Assembly (NCBI GenBank): GCA_938028465.1
Contig: CALJAA010000046.1
Location: 1-39,874, forward strand
Source: an uncultured Granulosicoccaceae bacterium
Lineage (GTDB): Bacteria; Pseudomonadota; Gammaproteobacteria; Granulosicoccales; Granulosicoccaceae
Reading direction: 5' to 3'
Length of the DNA: 39,874 bases
Positions 1-8,149 of this stretch are shown here, piece after piece (position 1 is the first letter of the stretch; each line of letters opens with the position of its first letter). The notes beneath the pieces are model-generated. The model saw only the letters and a list, made by a program, of their open reading frames with translations. It was not told where the DNA came from and ran no database searches. Made by a program: the position numbers and the translations under genes.

Positions 1-126
1 GTGGATGAAGGGCCAGATTTCAGTACGGTGCGAATGGGCTTGTTTGGTTTGGATAAGTTGAATGATATCGATGGCACGGTAAAACGGTTGGAAGATGTTG
101 TGAGCAAGGTATTAGCCGAAGGCTAG
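1..126 (+). CDS. Class V aminotransferase, C-terminal fragment (partial)
   Basis: The reading frame is open from base 1 to the TAG at 124-126 and encodes 41 residues. It ends in a segment containing MGLFGLDKL, a C-terminal signature I associate with PLP-dependent class V aminotransferases of the alanine/serine-glyoxylate or 2-aminoethylphosphonate type. The PLP lysine and the rest of the fold lie outside the window, so the substrate cannot be assigned. It lies upstream of an aldehyde dehydrogenase on the same strand, but a REP-like palindrome and about 170 bases separate them, so an operon is only possible. Confidence 0.55.
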   Translation: MDEGPDFSTVRMGLFGLDKLNDIDGTVKRLEDVVSKVLAEG

Positions 127-142
127 ACTTGGCATGCAGCAA

Positions 143-189
143 CCTGTCATCCCCGCGAAGGCGGGGATGACAGGCTTCGCGGGGATGAC
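143..189. repeat. REP-like palindromic element, copy 1
   Basis: A perfect 14-bp inverted repeat (CCTGTCATCCCCGC at 143-156, reverse complement at 161-174) surrounds a GAAG loop. A third arm, CGGGGATGAC, follows at 180-189. The GTCATCCCCGC core resembles dispersed intergenic palindromes found in many proteobacteria. A second copy lies at 2786-2829. Confidence 0.8.
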
Positions 190-294
190 TAGTACCGTGG
201 ATGATAGGCCTAATATGACGCAACCAGCACGCCTTTCCGCGGCCTTTACCTCTAAAATACTAGCCATGTGAACAATGCCCTGGGGGGCAATACA

Positions 295-1743
295 ATGGCT
301 GAAGTATCTAATAATCTCATCGGTGGCCAATGGGTGGCCGGTGCAAGTAGCGTCGAAAATCGAAATCCATCTGATCTGTCCGATGTTGTTGGCGTTTATG
401 CACAAGCCGAACAATCGCAGTTAAATGATGCCGTTAGTGCCGCACGCGCTGTCATGCCGGCATGGCGAGCGGTGGGTTTAGAAGCTCGTCAAACGATGCT
501 CGATACGATTGGCCGTGAGTTAATGGCACGTGCTGAAGAGCTAGGTACATTGCTTAGCCGTGAAGAAGGAAAGCCAGTTGCAGAAGGCAAGGGTGAGGTT
601 TATCGTGCCGGTCAATTCTTCACTTACTACGCTGCTGAAGTACTTCGCCAACTAGGTGAAAACGCTGACTCTACTCGCCCTAACATAGAAATCGATGTGC
701 GCCGCGAGCCAATGGGTGTGGTGGCAGTGATATCGCCATGGAACTTCCCGACTGCAACGGCTAGTTGGAAAATTGCACCGGCACTTGCTTATGGCAATGC
801 TGTTATCTGGAAGCCAGCTAATCAAACACCTGCTTCTGCCTGGGCGCTTGCAGAAATCATCGCACGGGCAGGTTTGCCGGATGGTGCCTTTCAGTTGCTT
901 ATGGGGAGCGGATCAAGCATCGGTAATTCATTGGTTGAACACAAAGGTATTGACGCAGTGACTTTCACGGGCTCATACGAAGTAGGGCGACAAGTCGCGA
1001 TTGCCGCAGCCGGTAACCTTACTAAAGTGCAGCTCGAGCTAGGTTCTAAAAACGCACTTGTCGTGATGGATGATGCTGACGTTGATTTAGCGGTTGCAGC
1101 TGCAACGGCCGGTGGTTACTCTGGCTCTGGCCAAAAGTGTACAGCGTCTTCTCGCTTGTTAGTACATTCAGCTGTTCATGATGAATTTGTTGAAAAACTC
1201 AATAAATCAGTAGCTGCTTTAAAGGTTGGCCACGCGTTAGAGGCAGGCACACAGCTCGGACCGATTGTTAGTGAATCTCAATTAAATGAGAACTTGGCTT
1301 GGATTGAAAAGGCGCGTACAGAAGGCGCTGATGTTGTTGGCGGAGAGCGCTTACAGCTGGAGCACGATGGTTATTACATGTCACCCGCTGTGATTACTAA
1401 TACCACTAACTCGATGCAGCTAAACCGTGATGAATTGTTTGCCCCCATTGCTGCGGTGCAAAAAATTGATTCGTATGAGCAAGGCTTGGCGACTGCTAAC
1501 GATACCGACTATGGTTTGGTAGCGGGCATATTCACGCGTTCTCTAGCACGTGCAACACACTTTAGGCGTCATGCTGAAACGGGTTGCGTTATGGTTAACT
1601 TACCAACGGCGGGTACTGACTACCATGTGCCGTTTGGTGGGCGTAAAAACTCTAGCTCTGGGCCGCGCGAGCAGGGTAGAGGTGCAGCAGAATTTTATAC
1701 GCAAATGAAAACGGCTTACTCGCTTTCAGGTGATCCTGAGTAA
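295..1743 (+). CDS. NAD(P)-dependent aldehyde dehydrogenase, ketoglutarate-semialdehyde dehydrogenase-like
   Basis: This is a full-length ALDH-superfamily protein of 482 residues that oxidises an aldehyde to a carboxylate. Visible hallmarks are the oxyanion Asn in SPWNF (N150), the general-base Glu in ELGSKN (E248) and the nucleophile in SGQKCTASS (C282). The GQKC motif and the C-terminal GPREQGRGAAEFYTQMKTAY segment resemble alpha-ketoglutaric-semialdehyde dehydrogenases, but substrate assignment is inference. The usual ELGGKN reads ELGSKN here. I chose ATG 295 because a GGGGGG tract lies about 7 bases upstream; a GTG at 268 is in frame but lacks that spacing. The M19 dipeptidase gene follows after 41 bases, suggesting co-transcription. 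Confidence 0.85.
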   Translation: MAEVSNNLIGGQWVAGASSVENRNPSDLSDVVGVYAQAEQSQLNDAVSAARAVMPAWRAVGLEARQTMLDTIGRELMARAEELGTLLSREEGKPVAEGKGEVYRAGQFFTYYAAEVLRQLGENADSTRPNIEIDVRREPMGVVAVISPWNFPTATASWKIAPALAYGNAVIWKPANQTPASAWALAEIIARAGLPDGAFQLLMGSGSSIGNSLVEHKGIDAVTFTGSYEVGRQVAIAAAGNLTKVQLELGSKNALVVMDDADVDLAVAAATAGGYSGSGQKCTASSRLLVHSAVHDEFVEKLNKSVAALKVGHALEAGTQLGPIVSESQLNENLAWIEKARTEGADVVGGERLQLEHDGYYMSPAVITNTTNSMQLNRDELFAPIAAVQKIDSYEQGLATANDTDYGLVAGIFTRSLARATHFRRHAETGCVMVNLPTAGTDYHVPFGGRKNSSSGPREQGRGAAEFYTQMKTAYSLSGDPE

Positions 1744-1784
1744 GGCTGAACAAATTCGCTTAGCCAGCGTAACGGGAGTAGATT

Positions 1785-2762
1785 GTGTCAGTACTGATCG
1801 ATAATTTACAGTATGCCAATTGGTCTGAAAAGATATTCAGGCAGATGCGTGAAGGTGGAATGCACGCTGTGCATGTGACGATCGCGTATCACGAAGTGTT
1901 TCGCGAAATGGTGCTGAATGTTGAACAGTGGAACCGTTGGTTTGAGCAATACCCTGATCTGATTTTTATGGGGCGCACCCATGAAGATGTTGATAAAGCC
2001 GTAGCTGAAAACCGCACTGCGATATTCTTTGGTTTTCAAAATCCATCGCCGATCGAAGATGATATTGGTTTAATCGAAGTGTGTCATACCTTGGGTTGTC
2101 GTTTTATGCAGCTCACGTATAACAATCAATCGTTGTTAGCAACGGGTTGCTATGAAGAGGTTGATACTGGTGTTACGCGTTTTGGTAAGCAAGCGATTGC
2201 TGAGATGAATCGAGTTGGTATGGTGGTCGACATGAGCCACTCGGCTGATTTATCCACGCTGCAAGCAATAGAGTTATCGAGTCGGCCTATCGCCATTACT
2301 CACGCTAATTTGTACGACTGGCATCCAGCGCTACGTAACAAGAAATCTGATGTTGTATCAGCCTTAACCCAAGCAGGCGGCATGATGGGCTTCTCTATCT
2401 ATCCGCACCACCTTAAAGGCGGTACTGAGTGCGAGCTTAGTAGTTTTTGTCAGATGATTGCAGATGCAGCGGAGCGCTATGGTGTAGAGCATTTTGGTAT
2501 TGGCTCAGACCTATGTCAGGATCAACCCGATAGCATCGTGACCTGGATGCGCAACGGGCGTTGGTCAAAACAAACTGATTACGGCGAAGGCTCAGCTGCC
2601 GATCCAGGCTTCCCGCCTCACCCTAAATGGTTTGAAGACAACCGGCACTTTGCTGGCTTAGCGGAGGGTTTATCTGATATTGGTTTTAATAAAACGGAAG
2701 TGGGGCAGCTAATGGGTGAGAATTGGTTGCGGTTTTATAAGGATTCTTTTTCGCCGGTTTAG
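1785..2762 (+). CDS. Membrane dipeptidase family protein (peptidase M19, atypical)
   Basis: The 325-residue protein matches the short bacterial branch of the renal-dipeptidase (M19, COG2355) family, TIM-barrel hydrolases with a binuclear zinc site. The segments VDMSHSAD and AITHAN correspond to the two conserved His ligands, and GIGSDLCQDQ is the usual late-barrel motif. The N-terminal HxD ligand pair of canonical members is absent (the protein begins LIDNLQYANW), and the bridging Glu position appears to be Gln in FFGFQNPS. I have seen this pattern in a proteobacterial subfamily, so it is probably not decay. No signal peptide is visible, so the protein is likely cytoplasmic. The GTG start at 1785 has GGGAG seven bases upstream. 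Substrate is unknown; the adjacent aldehyde dehydrogenase suggests small-molecule catabolism. Confidence 0.75.
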   Translation: MSVLIDNLQYANWSEKIFRQMREGGMHAVHVTIAYHEVFREMVLNVEQWNRWFEQYPDLIFMGRTHEDVDKAVAENRTAIFFGFQNPSPIEDDIGLIEVCHTLGCRFMQLTYNNQSLLATGCYEEVDTGVTRFGKQAIAEMNRVGMVVDMSHSADLSTLQAIELSSRPIAITHANLYDWHPALRNKKSDVVSALTQAGGMMGFSIYPHHLKGGTECELSSFCQMIADAAERYGVEHFGIGSDLCQDQPDSIVTWMRNGRWSKQTDYGEGSAADPGFPPHPKWFEDNRHFAGLAEGLSDIGFNKTEVGQLMGENWLRFYKDSFSPV

Positions 2763-2785
2763 GCGGCATCTTTGCGTGCTTCGAT

Positions 2786-2829
2786 TGTCATCCCCGCCTT
2801 CGCGGGGATGACAGGGGAACGGGGATGAC
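2786..2829. repeat. REP-like palindromic element, copy 2
   Basis: A perfect 12-bp inverted repeat (TGTCATCCCCGC at 2786-2797, complement at 2802-2813) flanks a CTTC loop, with a third GGGGATGAC arm at 2821-2829. The loop is the reverse complement of the loop in the copy at 143-189, so the palindrome core is inverted relative to it. It lies between the convergent ends of the dipeptidase gene and a minus-strand gene, where its hairpin could also act as a barrier to transcription. Confidence 0.8.
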
Positions 2830-2842
2830 TCCGCCTACAACT

Positions 2843-3421
2843 TTATCGACGTACAGGGCAAATCGCCTGAGCAACCACTTCACCTGAAAAAGTGGGCACC
2901 GTACACTTGTAACTTCTTGACGAGATAAAGGCGTCAGCTTCTACAATATCCGACGTAGAGCAAGCTCCGCCTGACATGAAGTCAATACTTCGGGTAAAGC
3001 CAAATTGCGTAACATGCTGGTTCGGGCAAACGGCAATACATGACTCGCCGGGGCCTACGTTTTTACAAGTTTTGTATACCAAAACCACGGGGAATCTGTA
3101 GTCGTAACTGACCGATTCGTCGGCATTGTCGGGTGTATATTCAACGGATTCTGGATAATCGGAGCCGAAATCGCCTGAATCATTAAACGCCACCACTCGG
3201 TATGTGCCAGCTTCGCGAAGCGTATAGCTTTGTGCGTCTCTGACCGTATCGTAGTATCTGAAGTTAAACAAGATGTTGTAACCGGTAGCACCTTCTTGTG
3301 CATCCCAGCTAAGTAATTGCCCATCGATTTGGACATTTTCAACATCAGGGAGTAGGTCTGCACGAGCGGTTGAAAATAAAAATGCGATGCTTAGCAGCAT
3401 CAATACTGAGATCTGTCGCAT
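2843..3421 (-). CDS. Secreted hypothetical protein with fibronectin-III-like and six-cysteine regions
   Basis: The 192-residue protein starts with a clear Sec signal peptide (hydrophobic LMLLSIAFLFSTA, cleavage probably near ARA-D at residue 21). Residues about 24-95 look like a fibronectin type III or similar beta-sandwich (VENVQIDGQLLSWD, YNILFNFRYYDTV, GTYRVVAFNDSG). The C-terminal half has six Cys (119, 128, 132, 154, 173, 188), consistent with disulfides in the periplasm or outside the cell. I recognise no specific family. It is last in the minus-strand run after fabI, 102 bases downstream of it, and may have its own expression control given the hairpin over its ribosome-binding site. 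Confidence 0.7.
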   Translation of the reverse strand: MRQISVLMLLSIAFLFSTARADLLPDVENVQIDGQLLSWDAQEGATGYNILFNFRYYDTVRDAQSYTLREAGTYRVVAFNDSGDFGSDYPESVEYTPDNADESVSYDYRFPVVLVYKTCKNVGPGESCIAVCPNQHVTQFGFTRSIDFMSGGACSTSDIVEADAFISSRSYKCTVPTFSGEVVAQAICPVRR

Positions 3422-3428
3422 GGGAGTT

Positions 3429-3449
3429 GCCTCTTTAATAATCAGAGGC
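3429..3449 (-). promoter_or_regulatory. Hairpin covering the ribosome-binding site of the 2843-3421 gene
   Basis: On the minus strand GCCTCT (3449-3444) pairs perfectly with AGAGGC (3434-3429) across a 9-nt AT-rich loop. The GAGG in the 3' arm is the only Shine-Dalgarno-like sequence and sits 8 bases before the ATG at 3421. It would therefore be sequestered when the stem forms. Function is inference. Confidence 0.4.
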
Positions 3450-3467
3450 TTAGTCTAGTAAAGATAA

Positions 3468-3511
3468 CGAGGCCCAGGGTCGGGGAAATTACCGATAAGG
3501 GTTGGGCCTCG
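3468..3511 (-). terminator. Candidate hairpin terminator downstream of fabI
   Basis: A perfect 9-bp stem (CGAGGCCCA at 3468-3476, TGGGCCTCG at 3503-3511) encloses an inner TCGG/CCGA stem. It lies just beyond the fabI stop codon on the minus strand. The tract that follows (TTATCTTT) is a weak U-run, so termination would be partial at best. Confidence 0.45.
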
Positions 3512-3523
3512 CAGATTTTACGT

Positions 3524-4306
3524 TTAGCCAAGATCAGGCATCGAAACGATATTAAAACCGCCATCAACATAGATGATCTGGCCCGTGATGCCACCACCCA
3601 TAGGGGAGCACAAAAAGGCGGCAGTATCGCCAACTTGTTCAATGGTGGTGTTTTCTCTTAAAGGTGCAACGGATGCAACATGGCCTAGTAGTTTTTTGAA
3701 ATCACCGATACCCGCAGCGGCTAATGTTTTGATAGGGCCTGCAGAAATCGCATTCACTCTAACGCCATCTGGGCCAAGTGCATGCGCCATAAAACGCGTG
3801 TTGGCTTCGAGTGATGCCTTGGCTAAACCCATAACGTTGTAGTTCGGCATGGCGCGAACAGCCCCGAGGTAAGATAACGTTAACAGGGCCGCGCCCGTAT
3901 TAAGCATGGGGCGAGCAGCTTTCGCAAGTGCTGCGAAACTATAAGAGCTCACATCATGGGCTACGCGAAATGATTCTCTATCAACGGCTTTAAGGTAATC
4001 ACCATCAAGCGCTTCGCGTGGTGCAAAAGCTACGGCGTGTACAAAGCCATCAAACTTGTCCCAAGTTTCGCCTAGGGTTTTATACATCGCGTCGATCTCT
4101 TCATCGCTTGATACATCGCACGGCATAACGATCGTGGAGCCACATTCTTCAGCGAACCCGATAACTCGATCTTTTAAGCGATCATTTTGATAGGTGAAGG
4201 CTAGGCTTGCGCCTTCACGATGCATAGATTGGGCTATGCCCCAGGCGATTGAGCGTTTACTTGCTACGCCAACAATCAAAATACGTTTTCCGTCAAGCAT
4301 TCCCAT
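3524..4306 (-). CDS. fabI: Enoyl-[acyl-carrier-protein] reductase (NADH)
   Basis: FabI catalyses the last reduction of each type II fatty-acid elongation cycle in the cytoplasm. The 260-residue sequence aligns without gaps to what I recall of E. coli FabI over most of its length. It includes the N-terminal nucleotide-binding [13 protein letters not shown], the catalytic Y146/Y156/K163 constellation ([20 protein letters not shown]) and the C-terminal VDGGF. Residue 93, Gly in E. coli and the known triclosan-resistance position, is Ala here (HAVAFAP). ATG 4306 was chosen because GGAG lies six bases upstream and the protein then starts [10 protein letters not shown], like E. coli MGFLSGKRIL. The start overlaps the end of dapE by 14 bases, implying translational coupling. 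Confidence 0.95.
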   Translation of the reverse strand: MGMLDGKRILIVGVASKRSIAWGIAQSMHREGASLAFTYQNDRLKDRVIGFAEECGSTIVMPCDVSSDEEIDAMYKTLGETWDKFDGFVHAVAFAPREALDGDYLKAVDRESFRVAHDVSSYSFAALAKAARPMLNTGAALLTLSYLGAVRAMPNYNVMGLAKASLEANTRFMAHALGPDGVRVNAISAGPIKTLAAAGIGDFKKLLGHVASVAPLRENTTIEQVGDTAAFLCSPMGGGITGQIIYVDGGFNIVSMPDLG

Positions 4307-5465
4307 GATGTTCTCCACTGAGTAGCAGTTGTTCAAACAGGTTTTCGAAAATGGCTGTGAGGCTGTTTAAGTCTTCACAGTTAGTATGTTCGTTTATCTG
4401 ATGAATGGTAGCGTTGGTTGGGCCAAATTCAATAACCTGTTTACACACGGGTGCAATAAAGCGTCCGTCCGATGTGCCGCCGCCAGTATTGAGCCCAGCT
4501 GTTTTTCCCGTAACCGCCTTGATGGCTTGCTGCATTGATTGAGTGAGCGAGCCTGGTTCAGTGATAAAGGGTTGGGCGCTGTCCTTCCATTGCAAGGTAA
4601 ATTTTAACTCGTGTTTTGCGATGAGTTTTTCGATCGTGCTTTTAATATGCGTTGCAGGTGACGCTGGGCTATAACGCAGATTGAGCTCGATGTGAAAATC
4701 ACTCGGAATAACGTTAGTTGCACCGGTACCTGCATTGGCATTCGATAGTTGTAGTGTAGTGGGGGGGAAATTGGCATCACCTTCATCCCACTTTACTTCA
4801 ATTAGTTCGTTTAAAAACGGTAGTGCGCGATGCACAGGGTTATCCGCTAAATGTGGGTAAGCCACATGACCCTGCGTGCCATGAATAGTTAACGACAACC
4901 CGAGCGACCCGCGCCGACCGTTTTTAATAAAATCGCCAAGTTCGTTAGTGCTGGTGGGTTCTCCCACTACGCAGTAGTCTATCGTTTCGCCTCGAGCTTG
5001 CAGAGTGTTAATGACTTTAACCGTGCCATCTATCGCAGGGCCTTCTTCATCACTCGTGATCAACATAGCCAAGGAGCCTTTCATGTCTTGTGCGTGCTGC
5101 ATGGCAAAATTTTCGCAGGCAACAACCGCTGCGGCAACTGAGCCCTTCATATCGGCTGCGCCGCGACCCATGATGTTGCCATCCACTAACTTGGCTGAGA
5201 AAGGAGGGTGCGTCCACTGGGCTTCATCACCGGTGGGAACAACATCGGTGTGACCGGCATAGACCACAAGTGGTGCAGTATCGCCAAGCCGTATCCAAAG
5301 GTTGCTCACATCACCAAAAGGCATGTGCTCAACTTTAAAACCCACTTTGCTTAGCCGGTCCGCGATGAGCTGTTGGCAACCTTCATCAAGCGGGGTAACC
5401 GACGGACGCGAAATAAGTTGCTGGGCAAGTTCTATGGTGGGGCTTTGGCTGCCGCTAGTGGTCAA
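4293..5465 (-). CDS. dapE: Succinyl-diaminopimelate desuccinylase
   Basis: DapE hydrolyses N-succinyl-LL-diaminopimelate in the lysine and peptidoglycan precursor pathway. The 390-residue protein shows the M20/DapE zinc ligands and catalytic acid in order: [10 protein letters not shown] (H72, D74), [10 protein letters not shown] (D105) and ITSDEEGPA (E140/E141). The dimerisation/substrate region ELNLRYSP and the late [13 protein letters not shown] follow. The start is TTG at 5465: no in-frame ATG or GTG precedes the family's N-terminal [15 protein letters not shown] segment, and an in-frame stop lies just upstream. It sits 71 bases downstream of glnD and overlaps fabI, forming a map-glnD-dapE-fabI run. 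Confidence 0.95.
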   Translation of the reverse strand: MTTSGSQSPTIELAQQLISRPSVTPLDEGCQQLIADRLSKVGFKVEHMPFGDVSNLWIRLGDTAPLVVYAGHTDVVPTGDEAQWTHPPFSAKLVDGNIMGRGAADMKGSVAAAVVACENFAMQHAQDMKGSLAMLITSDEEGPAIDGTVKVINTLQARGETIDYCVVGEPTSTNELGDFIKNGRRGSLGLSLTIHGTQGHVAYPHLADNPVHRALPFLNELIEVKWDEGDANFPPTTLQLSNANAGTGATNVIPSDFHIELNLRYSPASPATHIKSTIEKLIAKHELKFTLQWKDSAQPFITEPGSLTQSMQQAIKAVTGKTAGLNTGGGTSDGRFIAPVCKQVIEFGPTNATIHQINEHTNCEDLNSLTAIFENLFEQLLLSGEHHGNA

Positions 5466-5536
5466 TGTTGCTTACTCATTTATTAGTGACGATCTATTGG
5501 TTACGATTGTTCGTTTACGCTGCTGTAAATAGCCGC

Positions 5537-8146
5537 TTAATCAATATTATCTAGTACTGTTGCTGTGATTAACTTGCGTTGCTCTAAATCGTCTATTTCC
5601 TGACCATTTTCGTCGAGAACAAAAAAGACGTTTTCTAGTTTTTCGCCCAATGTGTTGATCATAGCCGACTGTACGCTAACACCGCAGGCCAAAAACGCTC
5701 TGGCGATAGCTGCCAGTATACCCGGCCTATCGGTTGTCGAGATACGGATTTGTGTAAACGCACCGTCATGAATGACAAACCGAATTCGAGTCGCTATTTG
5801 GAAGTGCTGTATTAGCCGAGACCCCTTAGCTGTTGCAACTTCTGGTAATTGTTCTGGCGTAGCGAGGCAGGATAGCAGGGTGTCATGGATTTGTTCGATA
5901 CGGGCCTTGTCCTCGATAATCCTACCGTCGTTGCTTAATACGTAAAATGTGTCTAAGGCAAACCCATCTGCGGTAGTGTTGATAGATGCCGACTGGATAT
6001 CCAATTGCAGTTGTCCAAGTACTGAAATAATTAAGGCGAATAGAGCTTTGTGATCTCGCGTGTAAATCAAGATCTCATTCGCGCCGCGCGATACGCTATG
6101 GCGTAGGTGTACATTGGGTTTGTCTTTGTTTGCTTGCTGTAAAATAAACAATGAATGCCGAGCGATCTCCGCTTCTTGATTTTGGCGAAAATAGTCTTCG
6201 TCTAATTGATTCCAAAATTCAGTGAGTTCGGCTTCGTCTATTTTAGTGTCAGCCAACATCGCCCGTGTATGAGCTTTACGATTGTCTATAGCGTCAGTGG
6301 CGTCGGGTGCATTGCTTATACCTTGTCGTAACAACACAGCTGTTGATTGATACAAGCTATGTAACAAACTTTCTTTAAACGAATTCCACAACTCGGGGTT
6401 TGTTGCGCGGATATCGGCAACGGTTAGTAGATACAAATGATTGAGCCGATCAATACTGCCAACCAATTCAGCAAACTCACGAACGACATCAGGGTCAGTG
6501 ATGTCTTTGCGTTGCGATGTGTTTGACATGGCTAAATGCTCTCGCACTATCCAGCTGATGAGTTCTGCATCGTCAGTATGCATATTGTGCGCTTCACAAA
6601 ATTTCTGCGCATCCTCAGCACCTAGTACGCTGTGATCACCGCCGCGTCCTTTTGCGATATCGTGAAATAGGGCGGCCAAATATAAATCTTCTGGGCTGTC
6701 GATTTGTTGCATAACAAAGGTGCAATGCGGCCATTCGTCCGCAAACTCTTCTAGTGCAAAGCGGCGCAAGTTACGGATAACCCCTAGTGTGTGTTCATCG
6801 ACGGTGTAGATATGAAATAAATCATATTGCATGCGACCAACGATCTCATCAAATGCTGGCAGGTAGGCTGCCATAACGCCGTAGACGTTCATCAATCTAA
6901 TTTTGCGCGTTAGCTTGTTTGGGTTGCTAAATATTTGCAAGAACAACTGTTGGATATGCGTGTCGCTGCGAAAGCGATCATTGATCAGCGGTAGGTGAGC
7001 GCGAATTTGGCGTACCGTGTTTGAGCGTACCTTGAGTGCTGAAGGCGTATTGCCAAACACCAGAAACACTTCAAGCAACGCTGCAGGGTAATGCACAAAA
7101 ACATCATCATGCGTTGTTTCTAAAAAACCATTACGCACTTGAAATCGAGGGTTAATTATCTCGGGTTCGGTTGCAGCAGTGACGCCTGATATCACGCCAC
7201 CAATGCCTTGAAGTAATATGTCAGTTAGTCGCTGCAAAGCCATGACGCTTCTGTAAAAGCGTTGCATAAGCTCCTCTATGCTGCGGTTTTGCTCATCATC
7301 GGTATAGCCAAATGCATGTGCAATGTCGCGTTGATAGTCAAACAGTAGTCTGTCTTCACAGCGTTGTGCAAAGTGATGTAGTAAATAACGAATACGCCAT
7401 AGTAGGTGAGTGCCTTCGATAAGGATGTCGTATTCGTCTTGCGTCAGTAAATCCAGCTTGACTAAATCGCTAAGTTTGCGGGTGCCAAATTGTCGTTGGC
7501 ATACCCACGAAATAGTTTGTATATCGCGCATGCCTCCTTGGCTTTCTTTGACGTTAGGTTCTAGGCGGTACGCATTTGAATGAAATCGTTCGCGGCGTTG
7601 CTCTTGTTCTTCAAACTTCGCGGCAAAAAATTCATCCGATGGCCACATGTTGTTTGTGGAAATGCGAGCGTGCATCGCTTCAAACATGTTTTCATCACCA
7701 CAAAGTAGTCGAGACTCCATCAGATTGGTGACGACGGTGATGTCTGCCCGTGCTTGCACTTCGCAATCATCCACTGAGCGAACGCTTTGGCCGATATCAA
7801 GGCCTAGGTCCCATAGCCGGGTTAGCCAATCCGCCAGAGCTGCTTGCGTATCGCTATCCAAGTTTGTTGGTACAAGGATGCTTATGTCGATATCTGAGGC
7901 CGGGTGAAGTTCTCGACGGCCATAGCCGCCAACAGCCACTAAGGACAAATTGTCGAAGGGCTGCTGAAGCCACAGGTGGCGTAGCAATCGATCGATTAGA
8001 TCGGTTTGCCATAGCAAGATATCCGTTACATCGGCACCAGCGACAAATTGCTCATGGATAGCAGCTCGCCCTAAGCTTAGAGCGGCTTTGCAACCAGCAG
8101 TCGAGCCATCGGCCTGCAGCTGCTGATCTATTGCATCAAAATTCAG
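5537..8146 (-). CDS. glnD: Bifunctional uridylyltransferase/uridylyl-removing enzyme (PII sensor)
   Basis: GlnD uridylylates PII proteins when nitrogen is limiting and removes UMP when glutamine is high. Domains in order: nucleotidyltransferase (GGYGRRELHPASDIDIS), helical linker, HD phosphohydrolase (LFHDIAKGRGGDHS, then VREHLAMS) and two C-terminal ACT domains (IYTRDHKALFALIISVL; ISTTDRPGILAAIARAF). GlnD-like sequence (FDAIDQQLQ, AAIHEQFVAGADVTDIL, DLIDRLLRHLW) extends past the first usable TTG at 8017. It stays open to the map stop codon, with no ATG, GTG or TTG. I therefore place the start at CTG 8146, which has GGGAG nine bases upstream and gives 869 residues, a normal GlnD length. A TTG 8017 start would give 826 residues and cut the N-terminus. 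Confidence 0.9.
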   Translation of the reverse strand: MNFDAIDQQLQADGSTAGCKAALSLGRAAIHEQFVAGADVTDILLWQTDLIDRLLRHLWLQQPFDNLSLVAVGGYGRRELHPASDIDISILVPTNLDSDTQAALADWLTRLWDLGLDIGQSVRSVDDCEVQARADITVVTNLMESRLLCGDENMFEAMHARISTNNMWPSDEFFAAKFEEQEQRRERFHSNAYRLEPNVKESQGGMRDIQTISWVCQRQFGTRKLSDLVKLDLLTQDEYDILIEGTHLLWRIRYLLHHFAQRCEDRLLFDYQRDIAHAFGYTDDEQNRSIEELMQRFYRSVMALQRLTDILLQGIGGVISGVTAATEPEIINPRFQVRNGFLETTHDDVFVHYPAALLEVFLVFGNTPSALKVRSNTVRQIRAHLPLINDRFRSDTHIQQLFLQIFSNPNKLTRKIRLMNVYGVMAAYLPAFDEIVGRMQYDLFHIYTVDEHTLGVIRNLRRFALEEFADEWPHCTFVMQQIDSPEDLYLAALFHDIAKGRGGDHSVLGAEDAQKFCEAHNMHTDDAELISWIVREHLAMSNTSQRKDITDPDVVREFAELVGSIDRLNHLYLLTVADIRATNPELWNSFKESLLHSLYQSTAVLLRQGISNAPDATDAIDNRKAHTRAMLADTKIDEAELTEFWNQLDEDYFRQNQEAEIARHSLFILQQANKDKPNVHLRHSVSRGANEILIYTRDHKALFALIISVLGQLQLDIQSASINTTADGFALDTFYVLSNDGRIIEDKARIEQIHDTLLSCLATPEQLPEVATAKGSRLIQHFQIATRIRFVIHDGAFTQIRISTTDRPGILAAIARAFLACGVSVQSAMINTLGEKLENVFFVLDENGQEIDDLEQRKLITATVLDNID

Positions 8147-8149
8147 AGC

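Noticed and set aside
143-189. Palindromic repeats considered as a CRISPR or insertion-sequence end.
   Set aside because: There are no regularly spaced repeats, no spacers, no cas genes and no transposase in the window; REP-like elements fit better.
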